Below, piece by piece: positions 18,029 to 27,184 of a DNA stretch of 64,000 nt. The stretch comes from Sphingomonas sp. IC-56 (lineage in GTDB: Bacteria; Pseudomonadota; Alphaproteobacteria; Sphingomonadales; Sphingomonadaceae), in NCBI RefSeq assembly GCF_021043375.1, contig NZ_JAJNDV010000009.1, forward strand, positions 62,001-126,000, in the 5' to 3' direction. A model generated the notes under the pieces. That model was not told where the DNA came from and did no database searches. It worked only from the letters and a program-made list of their open reading frames with translations. Position 1 is the stretch's first letter; every line of letters starts with the position of its first letter. Position numbers and translations under genes: made by a program.

Positions 18029-20322
18029 TGGTGCAACCCCGCGACAAGGAATTGCGGCTCGCGCTGGTCTGCTATGGCGGGATCAGCCTGGCCGTCTACA
18101 TGCACGGCATCACCAAGGAGATATGGCGGCTGGCGCGTGCCAGCTGTTCGGCGCAGGCGGGCGAGGACGGCAACGGCATCTATCGCGAGCTGCTCGAGGA
18201 AATCCGCGCAACATCGGGCGTCAACCTGCGGGTGCTGGTGGACATATTGTCCGGGGCGAGCGCGGGCGGGATCAACGCGATCTTCCTGGCACAGGCGATC
18301 AACAGCGGCCAATCCCTGGAACCGCTGACCGAGCTGTGGCTGAAGCATGCCGATGTAGAGGCTCTGATAGAGCCCCGGCAGGCGCCGTCGCACCGGTTCG
18401 CCAAGATATGGGCCGCGCCGATCGCCTGGATCGTCGCCAATCGCAGCAAAACCATCGACGCCACGGTCGACGCTGAAGCCCGCGACGAAGTGCGGATGAA
18501 GCTGGAACGGTTCGTCCGCTCGCGCTGGTTCGAGCCGCCCTTTGGGGGCACGCGGCTGCTCACCATGCTACTCGACGCATTCCAGGCGATGCAGGACGGC
18601 CCGACCGCGCACCGGTTGCTGCCCGAGGGGCAGCCGCTCGACCTGTTCGTCACCGTCACCGATTTTCGCGGGCATCCTGAGACGATCCGGCTCAATTCGC
18701 CCGAGCAGGTGCTGGAGACCGAGCATCGGCTGGTGTTTCCCTTCTCGGCCCGGGGCACCGAGGCCGGGGCGCTCGCCCATTCCGCTGAGTTGGCGTTCGC
18801 GGCGCGGGCGACGTCGAGCTTCCCCGGCGCCTTTCCACCCTTCGGCGTGGAGGAGATCGACACCGTGCTCGCCGAGCGTGGCGACAGCTGGGAGAGCCGC
18901 GATGCGTTCCTGGCCCGGACGCTGCCGCAGCAATGGGAGGACAACCGCGCCGAGAAGGCAGTGCTGATCGACGGATCGGTGCTCGCCAACGCGCCCTTTC
19001 GCCCCGCAATCGAAGCGCTGCGCGAGCGGCCGTCGCGCCGGCAGGTGGACCGGCGCTTCGTGTTCATCGATCCGTTTCCCGATTTCCGCTTCGACTTCTA
19101 CGGCGATCAGGCCGCCAAGCCGGGCTTTTTCCAGACGATCATCGGATCGCTGTCCGAGCTGCCGCGCGCGCAGCCGATCCGCGACAATCTGGAGGCGATC
19201 TCTGCGCGGTCGGATAAGATCGAGCGGATGGTGGCGATCACCGCCGAGATCCGCGCCGAAGTGGAGGCGCAGGTAGAGGCGCTGTTCGGCTATACGCTGT
19301 GGCTCGATTACCCGACGCCCAAGCGGATCGCGGCATGGCGGCGGCGCGCGCAGGTCGCGGCGGCGGCGAAGGCGGGCTATGGCCACACGGCGTATGGGCT
19401 GCTGAAGGTCGAGGGTACGATCGACCGGCTCGCGCGGCTGATCTACACGATCGGCGACCGGCACGAGCCCGACCGCCTGCGCGAGATTCGCACCGCGATT
19501 GCGGGAGCGGTGCGCGAGCGCGGTGCCGACCGGTTCGGCGCGATGATCTCCAACGGCGCCAATCCCCAGACGCTCGATTTTCTGCGCAGTCACGATCTGG
19601 GCTTCCGCATCCGGCGGCTGCGGTTGCTGGCGCGGCGCCTAAGCGAAGTCGATGCGCCCGACGCAGGCACCGAGCTGTTGCCGATGCGGACCGCCATTTA
19701 CGAATCGCTGGCGGGCTACGTGGAATGCAAACGCTCCGAGCCGTTTGCCGATCTGCGCGACGCGGTACGTGACGTGACGCAGGATCCCTGGCCGGTGCTG
19801 GACCTGATCGGCGAGCGCATGGCGCTGCGCGCGCTCGACACCGCGAGCGATGCGCGGCTTTCGGATGGGTTCAGTGCCCTGTCCAAGGAGTTGCGGCGGC
19901 CGATGCTGCTGGCGCATCTGGGCTTTCCCTTCTTCGACATCGCCACGCTGCCGCTGCTCCAGGGCGAGGGTATGGACGAGTTCGACCCCATCCGCGTCGA
20001 CCGCATCTCGCCGGACGACGCAGTGGCGATCCGCCAGGGCGGGGCGCAGGCGACGCTGAAGGGCATCCAGTTCAACAATTTCGGCGCGTTCTTCAGCCGC
20101 GCCTATCGCGAGAACGACTATCTGTGGGGGCGGCTGCATGGTGCCGACCGGCTGATCGACATCGTGCTGTCCACATTGGCGGCGGAGGACCGACTTGCCG
20201 GCGAGCGCGTGTCGGCGATCAAGCGGCGCGCGTTTCACGCGATCCTGGATGAAGAGGAAGCGCGGCTCACTGCGGTGCCCGGGCTGTTCCGGCAGCTGCG
20301 CGAGGAGATCGGGCCGCGCTGA
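18028..20322 (+). CDS. Large patatin-like phospholipase family protein
   Basis: A 764-residue protein whose first half is a patatin-type serine hydrolase domain. The nucleophile elbow is GASAG (Ser78, in DILSGASAGG), and the catalytic Asp is probably Asp315 in IDGSVLANAPF. Near the oxyanion region the sequence is LVCYGGISLAVYMHGI instead of the usual DGGGxRG. The C-terminal half (about residues 400-764) is Arg-rich, helical in appearance and resembles the DUF3376 region of this large patatin group. No signal peptide or membrane span. The ATG at 18028 overlaps the EEP stop (TGATG). Confidence 0.85.
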   Translation: MVQPRDKELRLALVCYGGISLAVYMHGITKEIWRLARASCSAQAGEDGNGIYRELLEEIRATSGVNLRVLVDILSGASAGGINAIFLAQAINSGQSLEPLTELWLKHADVEALIEPRQAPSHRFAKIWAAPIAWIVANRSKTIDATVDAEARDEVRMKLERFVRSRWFEPPFGGTRLLTMLLDAFQAMQDGPTAHRLLPEGQPLDLFVTVTDFRGHPETIRLNSPEQVLETEHRLVFPFSARGTEAGALAHSAELAFAARATSSFPGAFPPFGVEEIDTVLAERGDSWESRDAFLARTLPQQWEDNRAEKAVLIDGSVLANAPFRPAIEALRERPSRRQVDRRFVFIDPFPDFRFDFYGDQAAKPGFFQTIIGSLSELPRAQPIRDNLEAISARSDKIERMVAITAEIRAEVEAQVEALFGYTLWLDYPTPKRIAAWRRRAQVAAAAKAGYGHTAYGLLKVEGTIDRLARLIYTIGDRHEPDRLREIRTAIAGAVRERGADRFGAMISNGANPQTLDFLRSHDLGFRIRRLRLLARRLSEVDAPDAGTELLPMRTAIYESLAGYVECKRSEPFADLRDAVRDVTQDPWPVLDLIGERMALRALDTASDARLSDGFSALSKELRRPMLLAHLGFPFFDIATLPLLQGEGMDEFDPIRVDRISPDDAVAIRQGGAQATLKGIQFNNFGAFFSRAYRENDYLWGRLHGADRLIDIVLSTLAAEDRLAGERVSAIKRRAFHAILDEEEARLTAVPGLFRQLREEIGPR

Positions 20323-20382
20323 CTGGCAATGCGCGCTGCGCGGCCCTAAGGTTGCAGGCGTTACGATTTGAACGGAGGCGGA

Positions 20383-20694
20383 ATGCGGTTTCTGAAGGTG
20401 CTGTTCTGGCTGTTGCTGGGCGGCCTCGTCGCAGCATTCGTGATCTACAATGGCGATGAGACGGTTACGCTCCGCCTGTCGTCCACCCTTGTCGCGGATT
20501 TCAGCCTGCCGCTCCTGCTGATCCTTGTGTTCCTGCTGGGCCTGCTGCCGTCGATGGTCGCGTATCAGGCGATGCGCTGGCGCGCGCGGCAGCGCATTGC
20601 GGGGCTGGAACGTGCATTGACCGATTTGCGGGCAGTGACCGCGCCGCCTGCCGAGCCGGTGGTGGAGCTGCCGGCTCCGGAGCCCCGCGCATGA
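20383..20694 (+). CDS. LapA family (DUF1049) inner-membrane protein
   Basis: A 103-residue membrane protein with two predicted spans (about residues 4-22 and 40-60) and a cytoplasmic, coiled-coil-like tail ending in a Pro/Glu-rich stretch. This is the layout of LapA/YciS proteins, which in E. coli act with LapB in control of lipopolysaccharide synthesis. In E. coli lapA also precedes lapB-pyrF, and pyrF follows here, although lapB is absent. ATG 20383 has GGAGG 8-9 nt upstream; a TTG at 20368 is in frame but less likely. The stop overlaps pyrF. Confidence 0.85.
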   Translation: MRFLKVLFWLLLGGLVAAFVIYNGDETVTLRLSSTLVADFSLPLLLILVFLLGLLPSMVAYQAMRWRARQRIAGLERALTDLRAVTAPPAEPVVELPAPEPRA

Positions 20695-21365
20695 CGTCGC
20701 CGGTTTACGTCGCGCTGGACACGCCCGATCTCGAGCGGGCGCGCGCCATTGCCAGCCGCGTGCGCACCCATGTGGGCGGGATCAAGCTGGGCCTGGAATT
20801 CTTCATGGCGAACGGCAGCCGCGGCGTGCAGGCGCTGGCCGAGATCGGCCTGCCGATCTTCCTTGACCTGAAGTTCCACGACATCCCCAATACCGTCGCC
20901 AAGGCGATCGAGGCGCTGGGCGGGATCAAACCCGCGATCCTGACCGTGCATGCCGCGGGCGGGCGGGCGATGCTGGAGGCTGCCAAGGCTGCGGCACCGG
21001 CAGGCACCAAGGTGGTGGCGGTGACCATGCTCACCAGCCTGGACGACCAGGACCTTGCCTCCATCGGCGTCGCGCCCGACCCGCATGCGCAGGTTATGCG
21101 CCTAGCAGAGCTTGCTCGCGCATCGGGCGTAGACGGCATCGTCTGTTCGGGTGAGGAAGTCGCCGCTGCCAAGGCCGCCTGGTCCGAGGGGTTCTTCGTC
21201 GTGCCGGGGGTGCGCCCCGCCAGTGGGTCGGCGGGTGACCAGAAGCGCGTGGTCACGCCGCGCGCCGCGCTGGATTCGGGCGCATCGATCCTGGTGATCG
21301 GCCGGCCGATCACCCAGGCAGAGGACCCGGATCATGCCGCCCGGGACATCGCCGCCACGCTGTAA
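20691..21365 (+). CDS. pyrF: Orotidine 5'-phosphate decarboxylase
   Basis: Last step of UMP synthesis. The 224-residue protein has the catalytic Lys/Asp array FLDLKFHDIPNTV, the phosphate-binding VVPGVRP and the C-terminal VIGRPIT. It overlaps the lapA-like gene by 4 nt and is followed after 37 nt by trpF, so pyrimidine and tryptophan genes are read together. Confidence 0.97.
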   Translation: MTSPVYVALDTPDLERARAIASRVRTHVGGIKLGLEFFMANGSRGVQALAEIGLPIFLDLKFHDIPNTVAKAIEALGGIKPAILTVHAAGGRAMLEAAKAAAPAGTKVVAVTMLTSLDDQDLASIGVAPDPHAQVMRLAELARASGVDGIVCSGEEVAAAKAAWSEGFFVVPGVRPASGSAGDQKRVVTPRAALDSGASILVIGRPITQAEDPDHAARDIAATL

Positions 21366-21402
21366 GGTGACAGGGCCGGCCCGATCGGCGTAGAGGCGGC
21401 GC

Positions 21403-22041
21403 ATGCCTATCCTCGCCAAGATCTGCGGCCTGTCCACGCCCGACACGCTCGACGCCGCCGTGCGCGACGGTGCGGCGCAGGTCGGGTTCGTGTTCTTTCC
21501 GCCCTCCCCGCGCCATCTCGGCTTCGAGCAGGCGGCGGCCCTGGCCGGCCGCGTGCCGGGCCAGGTGCAGAAGCTGGGCGTATTCGTCGATCCCGACGAT
21601 GCGTTGCTCGACGCGGCCGTCGCCGCTGGACGGCTGGACGCGTTGCAGCTGCACAAGACCAGCCCCCAGCGCAGTGCGGCGATCCGCGCGCGCACACGCC
21701 TGCCGGTCTGGGCGGCCGTGCCGGTCAAGACCGCCGCGGACCTGACGAGCGCCGCGGCCCTTGCCGGGGCGGCCGACCGCATCCTGTATGACGCCAAGAC
21801 GCCCGAAGGTGCAGCGCTGCCCGGCGGCCTGGGGATGCGGTTCGACTGGCGGCTGCTTCAAGGTCACCGCCACCCGATGCCATGGAGCCTGTCGGGCGGG
21901 CTCGACCCCGACAATGTAGCCGAAGCGATCGGCACCACCGGCGCCACCTCGGTCGATGTTTCCTCGGGCGTGGAAAGCGCGCCCGGCATCAAGGATGTGG
22001 ACAAGGTCGCCGCGTTCCTTAAAGCCGTCCGCTCGCTATGA
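21403..22041 (+). CDS. trpF: Phosphoribosylanthranilate isomerase
   Basis: Isomerises PRA to CdRP in tryptophan synthesis. The 212-residue (beta-alpha)8 protein starts with the family motif [16 protein letters not shown], where the cysteine is the general base, has [12 protein letters not shown], and ends with the phosphate site [12 protein letters not shown] and VDVSSGVES. It overlaps trpB by 4 nt. Confidence 0.96.
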   Translation: MPILAKICGLSTPDTLDAAVRDGAAQVGFVFFPPSPRHLGFEQAAALAGRVPGQVQKLGVFVDPDDALLDAAVAAGRLDALQLHKTSPQRSAAIRARTRLPVWAAVPVKTAADLTSAAALAGAADRILYDAKTPEGAALPGGLGMRFDWRLLQGHRHPMPWSLSGGLDPDNVAEAIGTTGATSVDVSSGVESAPGIKDVDKVAAFLKAVRSL

Positions 22042-23267
22042 GCACACCAAACTCCTTCCGCGCCCAGCCCGACGATCGCGGGCATTTCGGCCAGTTCGGC
22101 GGCCGCTTCGTCGCCGAAACCCTGATGCCGCTGGTCCTCGACCTGGAGCGCGAATATCGCGCGGCGCAGGCCGACCCCGCCTTCCAGGCGCAGTTCGACG
22201 ACCTGCTGGAGCATTATGTCGGGCGACCCAGCCCGCTTTACTATGCCGAGCGGCTGACCGACGCGCTGCGCGAATCCGCGCCTGAGGGTATGGGCGCCGA
22301 GGTCTGGTTCAAGCGCGACGAGCTGAACCATACCGGCGCGCACAAGATCAACAATTGCATCGGCCAGATCCTGCTGGCGATGCGCATGGGCAAGACCCGC
22401 ATCATCGCCGAGACCGGGGCCGGCCAGCATGGCGTGGCGACGGCGACGGTCTGCGCGCGCTTCGGCCTGCCCTGCGTCATCTATATGGGCGCGACGGACG
22501 TGGCGCGGCAGCAGCCCAATGTGTTCCGCATGAAGCTGCTCGGCGCCGAGGTGGTGCCGGTGACCTCCGGCGCGGCGACGCTCAAGGACGCGATGAACGA
22601 GGGGCTTCGCGACTGGGTCGCGAACGTCCACGACACCTTCTACATCATCGGCACCGCTGCGGGCCCCCACCCCTATCCCGAGCTGGTCCGCGATTTCCAG
22701 TCGGTGATCGGCAAGGAAGCGCGTGCACAGATGCTGGCGCGCACCGGCAAGCTGCCCGACCTGCTGGTCGCGGCGATCGGCGGCGGTTCCAATGCGATCG
22801 GGCTGTTCCACCCGTTCTTGGACGATGCCGATGTGGCGATGCTGGGCGTAGAAGCCGCGGGCGAAGGGCTCGACAAGCGCCATGCTGCCAGTCTGGCCGG
22901 CGGCGAGCCGGGCATCCTGCACGGCAACCGAACCTATCTGCTTCAGGACGAAGATGGGCAGATCACCGAAGCGCACTCGATTTCGGCTGGGCTCGATTAT
23001 CCCGGTATCGGCCCGGAACATGCCTGGCTGCGCGATATCGGCCGCGTCGAATATACCAGCGTCACCGACACCGAGGCGCTGGACGCGTTCCAGCTTCTGT
23101 GCCGCACCGAGGGTATCATCCCCGCGCTCGAGCCGAGCCATGCCATCGCTGCGGTTGCCAAGGCTGCGCGCGCCATGCCGCACGACAAGGTAATCCTGGC
23201 CAACCTGTGCGGCCGTGGTGACAAGGACATCTTCACCGTCGCCAGTGCGCTTGGGTTCGACCTGTGA
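22038..23267 (+). CDS. trpB: Tryptophan synthase beta chain
   Basis: Condenses indole with serine using PLP. The 409-residue protein has the PLP lysine Lys103 in [10 protein letters not shown], the phosphate loop GGGSNAIG, and the substrate-binding TGAGQHGVA region. Start and stop overlap trpF and trpA respectively. It forms the alpha2-beta2 complex with the product of the next gene. Confidence 0.98.
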   Translation: MSTPNSFRAQPDDRGHFGQFGGRFVAETLMPLVLDLEREYRAAQADPAFQAQFDDLLEHYVGRPSPLYYAERLTDALRESAPEGMGAEVWFKRDELNHTGAHKINNCIGQILLAMRMGKTRIIAETGAGQHGVATATVCARFGLPCVIYMGATDVARQQPNVFRMKLLGAEVVPVTSGAATLKDAMNEGLRDWVANVHDTFYIIGTAAGPHPYPELVRDFQSVIGKEARAQMLARTGKLPDLLVAAIGGGSNAIGLFHPFLDDADVAMLGVEAAGEGLDKRHAASLAGGEPGILHGNRTYLLQDEDGQITEAHSISAGLDYPGIGPEHAWLRDIGRVEYTSVTDTEALDAFQLLCRTEGIIPALEPSHAIAAVAKAARAMPHDKVILANLCGRGDKDIFTVASALGFDL

Positions 23268-24073
23268 CGAGGATTTCCGCCGCATTTGCCGCTGCACGTT
23301 CGCAGGGCCGCGCTGCCCTGGTGACCTTCGTCACGGCGGGCGACCCGACGCCGGCTGCCACCAACGCCGTGCTCGACGCACTGGTCGAGGGTGGAGCCGA
23401 CGTAATCGAACTGGGCATGCCGTTCACTGATCCAATGGCGGACGGCCCCGCGATCCAGGCGGCCAACCTGCGCAGCTTGGGTGCGGGCACGCGCACCGCG
23501 GATGTGCTGGCGATCGTCCGGGCCTTTCGCGCCAAGCACGCGCACGTTCCGCTGGTGCTGATGGGCTATGCCAACACGATGACGCGGCCCGATCCCGCGC
23601 GCTTCGCCGCGATGGCGGCGGAGGCCGGTGCGGATGGCATCATCTGTGTCGATATTCCGCCTGAAGAAGCCGACACGCTTGCGCCGTTGGCGGCGCAGGG
23701 CGTGGACGTGATCCGGCTGGCCACACCTACCACCGACGCCAGGCGGCTGCCGGCGGTGCTAAACGGCGCGTCGGGCTTCGTCTATTATGTCTCGGTGGCC
23801 GGCATCACCGGACTGCAGCAGGCCGCGCAGGCGTCGATCGACACCGCGGTGGCGCAGCTCAAGGCTGCTACCGATCTGCCCATCGTCGTCGGGTTCGGCG
23901 TGCGCACGCCTGAACAGGCCGCCGCGATCGGCCGCGTCGCCGACGGCGTGGTGGTCGGATCGGCAATCGTCGACCTGGTCGGCCAGCATGGCGCCGCTGC
24001 GCCTAAGCCGGTCAGAACCTATATCCAATCGCTATCGGCGGCATTGGCTGCCGCACCCAAGGAAGTCGCATGA
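23264..24073 (+). CDS. trpA: Tryptophan synthase alpha chain
   Basis: Cleaves indole-3-glycerol phosphate to indole, which channels to TrpB. The 269-residue protein has the catalytic pair Glu49 (VIELGMPF) and Asp60 (DPMADGP), at the same numbering as in E. coli, and the phosphate site GFGVRTPEQ. The start is GTG at 23264, overlapping the trpB stop as GTGA. It overlaps accD by 4 nt. Confidence 0.97.
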   Translation: MTRISAAFAAARSQGRAALVTFVTAGDPTPAATNAVLDALVEGGADVIELGMPFTDPMADGPAIQAANLRSLGAGTRTADVLAIVRAFRAKHAHVPLVLMGYANTMTRPDPARFAAMAAEAGADGIICVDIPPEEADTLAPLAAQGVDVIRLATPTTDARRLPAVLNGASGFVYYVSVAGITGLQQAAQASIDTAVAQLKAATDLPIVVGFGVRTPEQAAAIGRVADGVVVGSAIVDLVGQHGAAAPKPVRTYIQSLSAALAAAPKEVA

Positions 24074-24933
24074 GCTGGATCAGCCGCGTCCGCAACGCCC
24101 TCGCCTACGTCACCACGCGTACCGACGAGACCCCCGACAATCTCTGGCACAAGTGCAAGGGATGCGGGACGATGGTGTTCACCAAGGAGCTGGAGCAGAA
24201 CCAATATGTCTGCCCGCATTGCGATCACCATGAACGGATCGGGCCGGCGCGGCGTTTCGACTATCTGTTCGACGCGGACAGCTACACGGTGCTGCCCAGC
24301 CCTAAAGTGGCCGAGGATCCGCTTAAGTTCCGGGATCAAAAGCCTTATCCGGCGCGGCTGAAGGCGGCGCGGACGGCCACGGGCGAGCAGGACGCGTTTT
24401 TGAACGCTTCCGGAACGATCCATGGTCGCAAGGCAGTGATTGGCGTGCAGGACTTCGCCTTTATGGGCGGATCGATGGGTCAGGCCGTGGGCGAAGCATT
24501 CATCGCCGGCGTGGAAGCGGCGATCGCGGCGCATGCGCCGTATATCGTCTTCACCGCCTCGGGCGGCGCGCGCATGCAGGAAGGCATTCTGAGCCTGATG
24601 CAGATGCCGCGCACCACTGTGGCGATCGAGATGCTGCATGACGCCGGCCTGCCCTATATCGTCGTGCTGACCGACCCGACCTCGGGCGGCGTGATGGCGG
24701 CCTATGCGATGCTGGGCGACGTGCAGATCGCCGAGCCGCGCGCGACTTTGGCCTTTACCGGCCGCCGCGTGATCGAGAACACGATCCGCGAAAAGCTGCC
24801 CGACGATTTCCAGACCTCCGAATATTATCGCGAGCATGGGCTGATCGACATGGTCACCCACCGCAAGGAGTTGCGCGATACGCTCGGGCAGCTGATTGGG
24901 CTGTTGTGCGCGGACAAGGCTGCGGCTGCGTGA
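24070..24933 (+). CDS. accD: Acetyl-CoA carboxylase carboxyltransferase subunit beta
   Basis: Subunit of the carboxyltransferase making malonyl-CoA for fatty-acid synthesis. The 287-residue protein has the N-terminal zinc ribbon (Cys29, Cys32, Cys48, Cys51) and the crotonase-like core with ASGGARMQEG and TDPTSGGV. It is coupled to trpA by a 4-nt overlap and followed by folC after a hairpin repeat. The trpFBA-accD-folC order is conserved in many proteobacteria. Confidence 0.98.
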   Translation: MSWISRVRNALAYVTTRTDETPDNLWHKCKGCGTMVFTKELEQNQYVCPHCDHHERIGPARRFDYLFDADSYTVLPSPKVAEDPLKFRDQKPYPARLKAARTATGEQDAFLNASGTIHGRKAVIGVQDFAFMGGSMGQAVGEAFIAGVEAAIAAHAPYIVFTASGGARMQEGILSLMQMPRTTVAIEMLHDAGLPYIVVLTDPTSGGVMAAYAMLGDVQIAEPRATLAFTGRRVIENTIREKLPDDFQTSEYYREHGLIDMVTHRKELRDTLGQLIGLLCADKAAAA

Positions 24934-24943
24934 TGCAGTTCCC

Positions 24944-24977
24944 GCTCCCTCACCCTCTTCCCTAAGGGAGAGGGAGC
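24944..24977. repeat. Palindromic repeat carrying the folC ribosome binding site
   Basis: A hairpin-forming repeat fills the 46-nt gap between accD and folC: GCTCCCT at 24944-24950 pairs with AGGGAGC at 24971-24977, and CTCTTCCCT can pair with AGGGAGAG inside it. The purine-rich right arm (AGGGAG, 24971-24976) is also the only ribosome binding site in front of the GTG at 24980, so folding would hide it. Confidence 0.65.
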
Positions 24978-24979
24978 AC

Positions 24980-26299
24980 GTGCCCGACTTCGCCATCTCC
25001 ACTGACCCTGCGGTGCAGCGGCAGCTAGACCGGCTGACGGCGCTGTCGCCGGGTGCCGACATTCTGGGGCTCGGCCGGATCACGCGGCTGCTGGAGCGCG
25101 TTGGCAATCCGCAGCTGCGGCTGCCGCCGGTGCTCCATGTCGCGGGGACCAACGGCAAGGGATCGACGTGCGCGTTCCTGCGCGCCGCGATCGAGGCGGC
25201 GGGTATGCGCGCGCATGTCTATTCGAGCCCGCATTTGGTGCGTTTCAATGAGCGCATCCGGCTGGCGGGCAGTCTGATCGATGACGCGCAACTTGCGCCG
25301 CTGCTGGAGGAAGTGCTCGACCAGGGGGGGGACATCGGGGCCAGCTTCTTCGAAGTGACCACCGCTGCCGCGCTGCTCGCCTTTGCCCGCACGCCCGCCG
25401 ACGCGTGCATCGTCGAGGTGGGCCTCGGCGGACGTTTGGACGCGACCAACGTCATTCCCCAGCCAGCGGTGACCGGCATCGCGCAGCTTGGTATCGATCA
25501 CCAGGCATTCCTGGGCGACACGCTGGCCGCGATCGCCGCGGAAAAGGCGGGGATCGTCAAACAGGGCGTGCCGCTGGTGACCATGGACTACCCCGACGAC
25601 ATTGCGGCGGTCGTGCGCGAGGCGGCGCGGGCCGCGGGGGCGGCGGTGTTCGTGCAGGGCGAGGCCTGGGACTTCGAGGCTGGCGACGGGGTGCTTCGAT
25701 ACCGCGACGCAGCGGGCGAGGTGGTGACGCCCCTCCCCGTCCTCGCCGGTACGCATCAGCCCGCCAACCTGGCGCTGTCGATCGCCATGCTGCGCCACCA
25801 GCAATCGCTGCGCGTGCCGGACGCCGCACTGGCGATAGCGGCGGGGTCCGCGCGCTGGCCGGCGCGAATGCAGCGGCTGCGGCCGGGCCCGCTGACGGCG
25901 CTGCTTCCGGAGGGTTCGGAGGTTTGGCTGGATGGCGGGCACAACGCCAACGCCGCCGATGCGGTGAGCGCGGCGATGCACGACGTGGCGAAGGGCCGCC
26001 CGCTCCAGCTGGTGCTGGGCATGCTGGCGAACAAGGATGCCGCGACGATGCTCGATCGGTTCGCCCCGCTGGCTGAGGCGCTAGTCGCGGTGCCGGTGCC
26101 GGGGCATGAGCACCATGCCCCCGCCAAACTGGCTGAGGCTGCACGGGTGCGCGGGCTGACGGCCATGGAAGCGGACGACCTGCCGCATGCATTGCGCTTG
26201 ATCGCAGAGCGGCCTGCGGGTTCGCCGCTCGTGCTGATCCTGGGCTCGCTGTACCTGGCGGGCGTCGCATTGGCGCAGAACGACGAGCTGCCCGACTGA
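24980..26299 (+). CDS. folC: Bifunctional folylpolyglutamate synthase / dihydrofolate synthase
   Basis: Adds glutamate to dihydropteroate and to folates. The 439-residue Mur-ligase-like protein has the P-loop HVAGTNGKGST, the folate loop SSPHLVRFNERIR and the ATP/Mg residues in WLDGGHNANA. I chose GTG 24980 (MPDFAISTD), with GGGAG upstream; no ATG fits the family N-terminus. That ribosome binding site lies in the preceding hairpin repeat. Confidence 0.94.
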   Translation: MPDFAISTDPAVQRQLDRLTALSPGADILGLGRITRLLERVGNPQLRLPPVLHVAGTNGKGSTCAFLRAAIEAAGMRAHVYSSPHLVRFNERIRLAGSLIDDAQLAPLLEEVLDQGGDIGASFFEVTTAAALLAFARTPADACIVEVGLGGRLDATNVIPQPAVTGIAQLGIDHQAFLGDTLAAIAAEKAGIVKQGVPLVTMDYPDDIAAVVREAARAAGAAVFVQGEAWDFEAGDGVLRYRDAAGEVVTPLPVLAGTHQPANLALSIAMLRHQQSLRVPDAALAIAAGSARWPARMQRLRPGPLTALLPEGSEVWLDGGHNANAADAVSAAMHDVAKGRPLQLVLGMLANKDAATMLDRFAPLAEALVAVPVPGHEHHAPAKLAEAARVRGLTAMEADDLPHALRLIAERPAGSPLVLILGSLYLAGVALAQNDELPD

Positions 26300-26309
26300 G
26301 ACGGCCTGT

Positions 26310-26350
26310 TGCGATTGACTTGCAATAGCGGATTGGCGATTACGCTTCGG
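26310..26350 (+). promoter_or_regulatory. Possible promoter and imperfect inverted repeat before the DUF6628 gene
   Basis: After the folC stop there is TTGACT (26317-26322), a spacer of about 17 nt, and GATTAC, a weak match to a sigma-70 promoter. TTGC repeats around it (TTGCGATTGACTTGCAA) form an imperfect inverted repeat that could be an operator. This is a reading by eye only. Confidence 0.25.
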
Positions 26351-26372
26351 GTCACCGATGCAGGAGTCGTTT

Positions 26373-26795
26373 ATGTCCGCTGCCCAGACCTTGGCCGCCA
26401 CGCTGCCCGCGCTTCAACCCGAAGATGCAGGCGCCCGCCTGTTGCTGTTCGGGGTGCGGCAGATGGGGACCAACGGCATCCATGACGCCTCGGTCGCGCA
26501 CGCCTTTGTCACGGCGTTCGGGCTGGGTTTCCAGCGGCCGCTGGTGCTGCTGCGCGCGCTGATGGCGGAGATTTCCAGCGCCGCCAGCGGGCCGATCCAG
26601 ATCGCGCCGTGGTGCTGCCCTCGCATGACCGGATCGGAGGCGGTGCTGCTGGATGTTTTGGGCCGGGTCGGGCGCAATCCGCAGGGCGCACATACGCTGC
26701 TGGCCGACCTGCTCGGCACGCGCGATGCTTATGGCGTGCTGTCGACGGCGCATGCCCTCTCGGAGGCATTCGCCGATATGGCACTGCCGCTCTAG
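26373..26795 (+). CDS. DUF6628 family protein
   Basis: A 140-residue soluble protein of unknown function that I associate with DUF6628, a family of sphingomonads and relatives. Visible features are the repeated motif around LLFGVRQMGTNGIHDASVA, a CCPRMTGSE stretch with adjacent cysteines at about residues 84-85, and an Ala-rich helical C-terminus. ATG 26373 has AGGAG a few nt upstream; an in-frame ATG at 26358 is less likely. It stands alone behind folC and converges with the GFA gene. Confidence 0.7.
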   Translation: MSAAQTLAATLPALQPEDAGARLLLFGVRQMGTNGIHDASVAHAFVTAFGLGFQRPLVLLRALMAEISSAASGPIQIAPWCCPRMTGSEAVLLDVLGRVGRNPQGAHTLLADLLGTRDAYGVLSTAHALSEAFADMALPL

Positions 26796-26810
26796 CGGTT
26801 TGGCGCCGGG

Positions 26811-27143
26811 CTAGTCGGCGTTGTCGAACTTCCGCACCTCGACAGCCTGCTCGTCAAAGCCGTCGAGCAGGCGGGCATTGATGCCCATCTTGCCGAAATC
26901 CTCGCCCAGGGTCTCCCAGTGGGTACCGCAGCCACAGACCGGGCAATGGTGGATGCCGATCATGCGGTCGCCCCAGATATAGGCCGTCGTCTCGCCTGAA
27001 ATGGTGACCTGTTCGGGCGGGTAATAGGCGACGCGCCAGGCGAGCCGCCGACACAGCGAGCAGTTACAGTCCGCCACCCATTCCGGCTGGGTTGGCAGCT
27101 CTATCCGCACCTTACCACAGTGGCAGCTTCCACGAACGCGCAT
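26811..27143 (-). CDS. GFA family zinc protein
   Basis: Member of the glutathione-dependent formaldehyde-activating (GFA) family, 110 aa, a small beta-rich zinc fold. Zinc ligands are the expected cysteines: Cys7 and Cys9 (CHCG), Cys26/28/31 (CNCSLC) and Cys67/70/72 (CPVCGC). ATG 27143 (MRVRGSCHCG) matches the family N-terminus; the in-frame extension to 27245 is Arg/Pro-rich noise. Most family members have no known substrate, so the formaldehyde role should not be assumed. Confidence 0.85.
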   Translation of the reverse strand: MRVRGSCHCGKVRIELPTQPEWVADCNCSLCRRLAWRVAYYPPEQVTISGETTAYIWGDRMIGIHHCPVCGCGTHWETLGEDFGKMGINARLLDGFDEQAVEVRKFDNAD

Positions 27144-27184
27144 ACTGCCTGCTACCGCAGTCTGGAGGTGTTCGCCATCGGGCG

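Noticed and set aside
17950-20322. An EEP-patatin fusion protein from the in-frame extension of the patatin gene
   Set aside because: The extension lies in a different frame from the EEP gene; the ATG at 18028 overlaps the EEP stop, so these are two proteins.
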